Assembly (NCBI GenBank): GCA_030531135.1
Contig: JAUNOJ010000090.1
Location: 1 to 6,970, forward strand
Length of the DNA: 6,970 nt
Reading direction: 5' to 3'
DNA from: Sutterellaceae bacterium
Lineage (GTDB): Bacteria > Pseudomonadota > Gammaproteobacteria > Burkholderiales > Burkholderiaceae_F
The position numbers and the translations under genes are program-made. The notes below the pieces were generated by a model that saw only the letters and a program-made list of their open reading frames with translations, was not told the DNA's origin and ran no database searches. Below are positions 5,744 to 6,970 of the stretch, in pieces; the first letter of the stretch is position 1, and each line of letters starts with the position of its first letter.

Positions 5744-6915
5744 AAGCTTCTCCACATCGAGCCGGACTCAGGGGCAAGTCCCGTCAAAAGCGAAACGGTT
5801 TGACGGGCGGCTTTGGTCAGAGCGTTGTTGCCGCTCAAGAACTCTGCGGGATGGACGGATTCCGTACCCAAGCGTTTGACAAAGGGGACCGTGACGTCAA
5901 AGGTCACGCCCAAGTGTTTCGCAGCTTCCTCAACGGTAACGGCTTGGGCGGCGTCGCGTGCGACAAAAACCCAATGCACGGTTTTGGCTTTGGCGTTTTG
6001 TGCCAAAAAGAGTTTGAGTTGCTCGGCCGTGCGCAGCGCAGTCAATGTACCGGTGGTGACGGCAAAAATCGTATCTGCAGAAAGCAAAACCGAGCGCGTC
6101 AGGGCGGCGCCCACGGGCACACGCCAGACTTGGTCGGTCACGGTTTCGCGCAATTTGGCGATGAGTCCTTCGGCGTGTTCAAACAAAGGCGCATCAAACT
6201 GATTGGGACGATAGATAAAACCGTCGATCAAAGACAGACTCGGATTGACGCGTACCATGGCCTGTTCGAGAAGCACATCGTCCAAACGGTCTCGAGCCTG
6301 TAAAAGAACGGGAAGATTGCCCGGAGCGTCTGCCCCCATAGAGCTTCCCAGACTCGGAGATTCGAGTCCGGCATCCACAGCTGCAACAGTTTGCCCTTTC
6401 TGAGACAGTTGCCATGCGACGGCGGCAGCCAAGGTTGCCGTGCCGATGCCGCCGGCCGTACCGCAAAAGACGCTCACGCGCCCGCGAGAACGCTTGGCAG
6501 TCGTATGAGAAAACTGTGTTTCGACAATGCCGACAAAGTCCGCAGCCGTGGCCGGCAACACCCAGTAATCGGCGACGCCTACGGCTTTTAGAGCATGCAA
6601 AAGATTGACGTTGCTATCGGTGCCCAACATCACGATTTTGGCGTCGGGCGCCAGGGCAACCAAGTGTTTGCTTGTTTCAATCGCGTCGGCCTCTTGCGTC
6701 AGATCGATGAGGATGCACAAGGGCCCCGTTTGCGCGGCCACGATTTGCGGCACGACATTCAAAGCGGTTTGTGCAGGAGACTGACTCGCATCGACAGGAA
6801 CGGCGCGAAAACCACGATTGGAAAGGGCGTTGTAGGCTGCAGCGGTCACGGCCGGATCACGCAAGAAAAGCGCAACCGAACTCGCTTGGGAGAAATTGGT
6901 CGTTTGTTCGTTCAT
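5734..6915 (-). CDS. tadZ: TadZ/CpaE, MinD/ParA-like pilus localisation protein with degenerate P-loop
   Basis: 393 residues. Seen: an N-terminal receiver-like alpha/beta domain (about 10-135), with a LCILIDL strand at about 66-72 but no convincing phospho-acceptor constellation. A MinD/ParA-type domain follows from about 145: RVSVFCGTAGGIGTATLAAAVAWQL (146-170), then VAAVDAGLESPSLG (about 177-190) with D181 in the place of the A' aspartate. The C-terminal half keeps the alternating hydrophobic strands of the fold (SLSLIDGF; DTIFAVTTGTLTALRTAEQL; VHWVFVARD; FDVTVPF). Aligned to KGGVGKTT, the loop reads A154-G-G-I-G-T159-A-T, so both the signature lysine and the P-loop lysine are absent. TadZ/CpaE proteins recruit the Tad apparatus to a cell site, usually a pole, and are known as atypical ATPases, so this fits the family though it is extreme. 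The start is set by AAGGAG at 6923-6928, 7 nt before the ATG. It lies immediately upstream of tadA. Confidence 0.9.
   Translation of the reverse strand: MNEQTTNFSQASSVALFLRDPAVTAAAYNALSNRGFRAVPVDASQSPAQTALNVVPQIVAAQTGPLCILIDLTQEADAIETSKHLVALAPDAKIVMLGTDSNVNLLHALKAVGVADYWVLPATAADFVGIVETQFSHTTAKRSRGRVSVFCGTAGGIGTATLAAAVAWQLSQKGQTVAAVDAGLESPSLGSSMGADAPGNLPVLLQARDRLDDVLLEQAMVRVNPSLSLIDGFIYRPNQFDAPLFEHAEGLIAKLRETVTDQVWRVPVGAALTRSVLLSADTIFAVTTGTLTALRTAEQLKLFLAQNAKAKTVHWVFVARDAAQAVTVEEAAKHLGVTFDVTVPFVKRLGTESVHPAEFLSGNNALTKAARQTVSLLTGLAPESGSMWRSLWK
5750..5753 (-). promoter_or_regulatory. Ribosome binding site of tadA (GGAG), decides the start
   Basis: GGAG lies 6 nt before the ATG at 5743, inside the last codons of tadZ. 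The alternative GTG start at 5755 would put this sequence within the coding region and has no comparable site of its own, so the ATG is preferred. Confidence 0.7.
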
Positions 6916-6922
6916 GATTTCT

Positions 6923-6928
6923 CTCCTT
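6923..6928 (-). promoter_or_regulatory. Ribosome binding site of tadZ (AAGGAG)
   Basis: A full-strength Shine-Dalgarno AAGGAG sits 7 nt before the tadZ ATG at 6915 and shares bases with the preceding TAA stop. It fixes the tadZ start and suggests coupling to the gene upstream. Confidence 0.8.
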
Positions 6929-6970
6929 AATTACTGGTGCTGCCGCCGGCTTCAAGCGAAGTTTCGGTCA
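6927..6970 (-). CDS. 3' end of the upstream gene (partial; identity unknown, possibly an rcp/cpa outer-membrane component)
   Basis: One minus-strand frame is open from the right edge to a TAA at 6927-6929 and would encode the tail TETSLEAGGSTSN. The TAA overlaps the tadZ ribosome binding site (TAAGGAG), and the gap to the tadZ start is 11 nt, the same arrangement as at other junctions here. That supports a real gene end. In Tad loci the gene before tadZ is usually rcpB/cpaD or the secretin rcpA/cpaC. Thirteen residues are too few to identify it, and a second frame is also open across this short stretch. Confidence 0.45.
   Translation of the reverse strand, partial: TETSLEAGGSTSN

Noticed and set aside
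5744..5755. Longer tadA beginning at the GTG at 5755
   Set aside because: The GGAG at 5750-5753 is ideally placed for the ATG at 5743, and the GTG has no site of similar quality.
5890..5908. Inverted repeat CGTGAC...GTCACG with a 7-nt loop
   Set aside because: It lies inside tadZ codons, has no T-run after it, and is short enough to arise by chance, so it is neither a terminator nor a convincing operator.
5800..6303. Plus-strand open frames of 167 and 129 codons opposite tadZ (the second at 5813-6202)
   Set aside because: They lie wholly within the well-supported tadZ gene, show no recognisable domain or ribosome site, and are the expected antisense shadows of a GC-rich coding strand.
6916..6970. 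Possible promoter upstream of tadZ
   Set aside because: No -35/-10 pair is visible in the 55 bases available, and the stretch looks like the end of a preceding gene, so tadZ is more likely internal to a longer operon.
1..6970. Search for a new system, CRISPR array, mobile element, or RNA gene
   Set aside because: Every stretch is accounted for by the tad operon. No direct-repeat arrays, terminal inverted repeats, transposase or integrase motifs, tRNA-like folds or long non-coding gaps were seen.

Overview
The window is one tightly packed, single-strand segment of a Tad (tight adherence / Flp type IVb, or type IVc, pilus) operon. All genes lie on the minus strand, so transcription runs from the right end to the left end. 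Read in that direction: a few codons of an unidentified upstream gene (6927-6970), tadZ/cpaE (6915-5734), tadA/cpaF (5743-4460), tadB (4467-3586), tadC (3582-2689), tadD (2676-1885), tadE (1870-1403), tadF (1386-745), and the first ~249 codons of tadG (748 to the left edge). This is the tadZABCDEFG order of the classical Aggregatibacter-type locus. The Flp pilin, prepilin peptidase TadV, RcpC/CpaB and secretin RcpA/CpaC are not in the window and would be expected to the right, past position 6970.

The genes form one machine. TadZ (MinD/ParA-like, with a receiver-like N-terminus) places the apparatus, usually at a pole. TadA is the cytoplasmic hexameric secretion ATPase. TadB and TadC are the paired inner-membrane platform proteins. 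TadD is a TPR lipoprotein thought to support the outer-membrane secretin. TadE and TadF are minor pseudopilins with visible G|XXXXE processing sites. TadG is a membrane-anchored protein with a von Willebrand A domain starting near residue 156. Together they assemble a thin Flp pilus used for surface attachment, biofilm formation and colonisation.

Gene spacing is minimal: overlaps of 10, 8 and 4 nt, and gaps of 3, 12, 14 and 16 nt. Several Shine-Dalgarno sequences sit on the stop codon of the preceding gene, so the whole set is probably one translationally coupled transcript. I see no internal promoter, terminator, RNA gene, repeat array or mobile element, and no stretch over 300 bases lacks a gene.

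The lipoprotein TadD, the secretin-type locus and the gene order point to a diderm Proteobacterium, most likely beta or gamma. Base composition is near 50-56% GC over most of the window, but only about 44% GC in the leftmost 300 bases (hand count). A host-associated Burkholderiales or Pasteurellales-like organism is a guess that the sequence alone does not settle. Overall this is a recognisable known system. The points worth a second look are a TadZ lacking both P-loop lysines, a tadF start without a ribosome binding site, and a lower-GC, divergent tadG.
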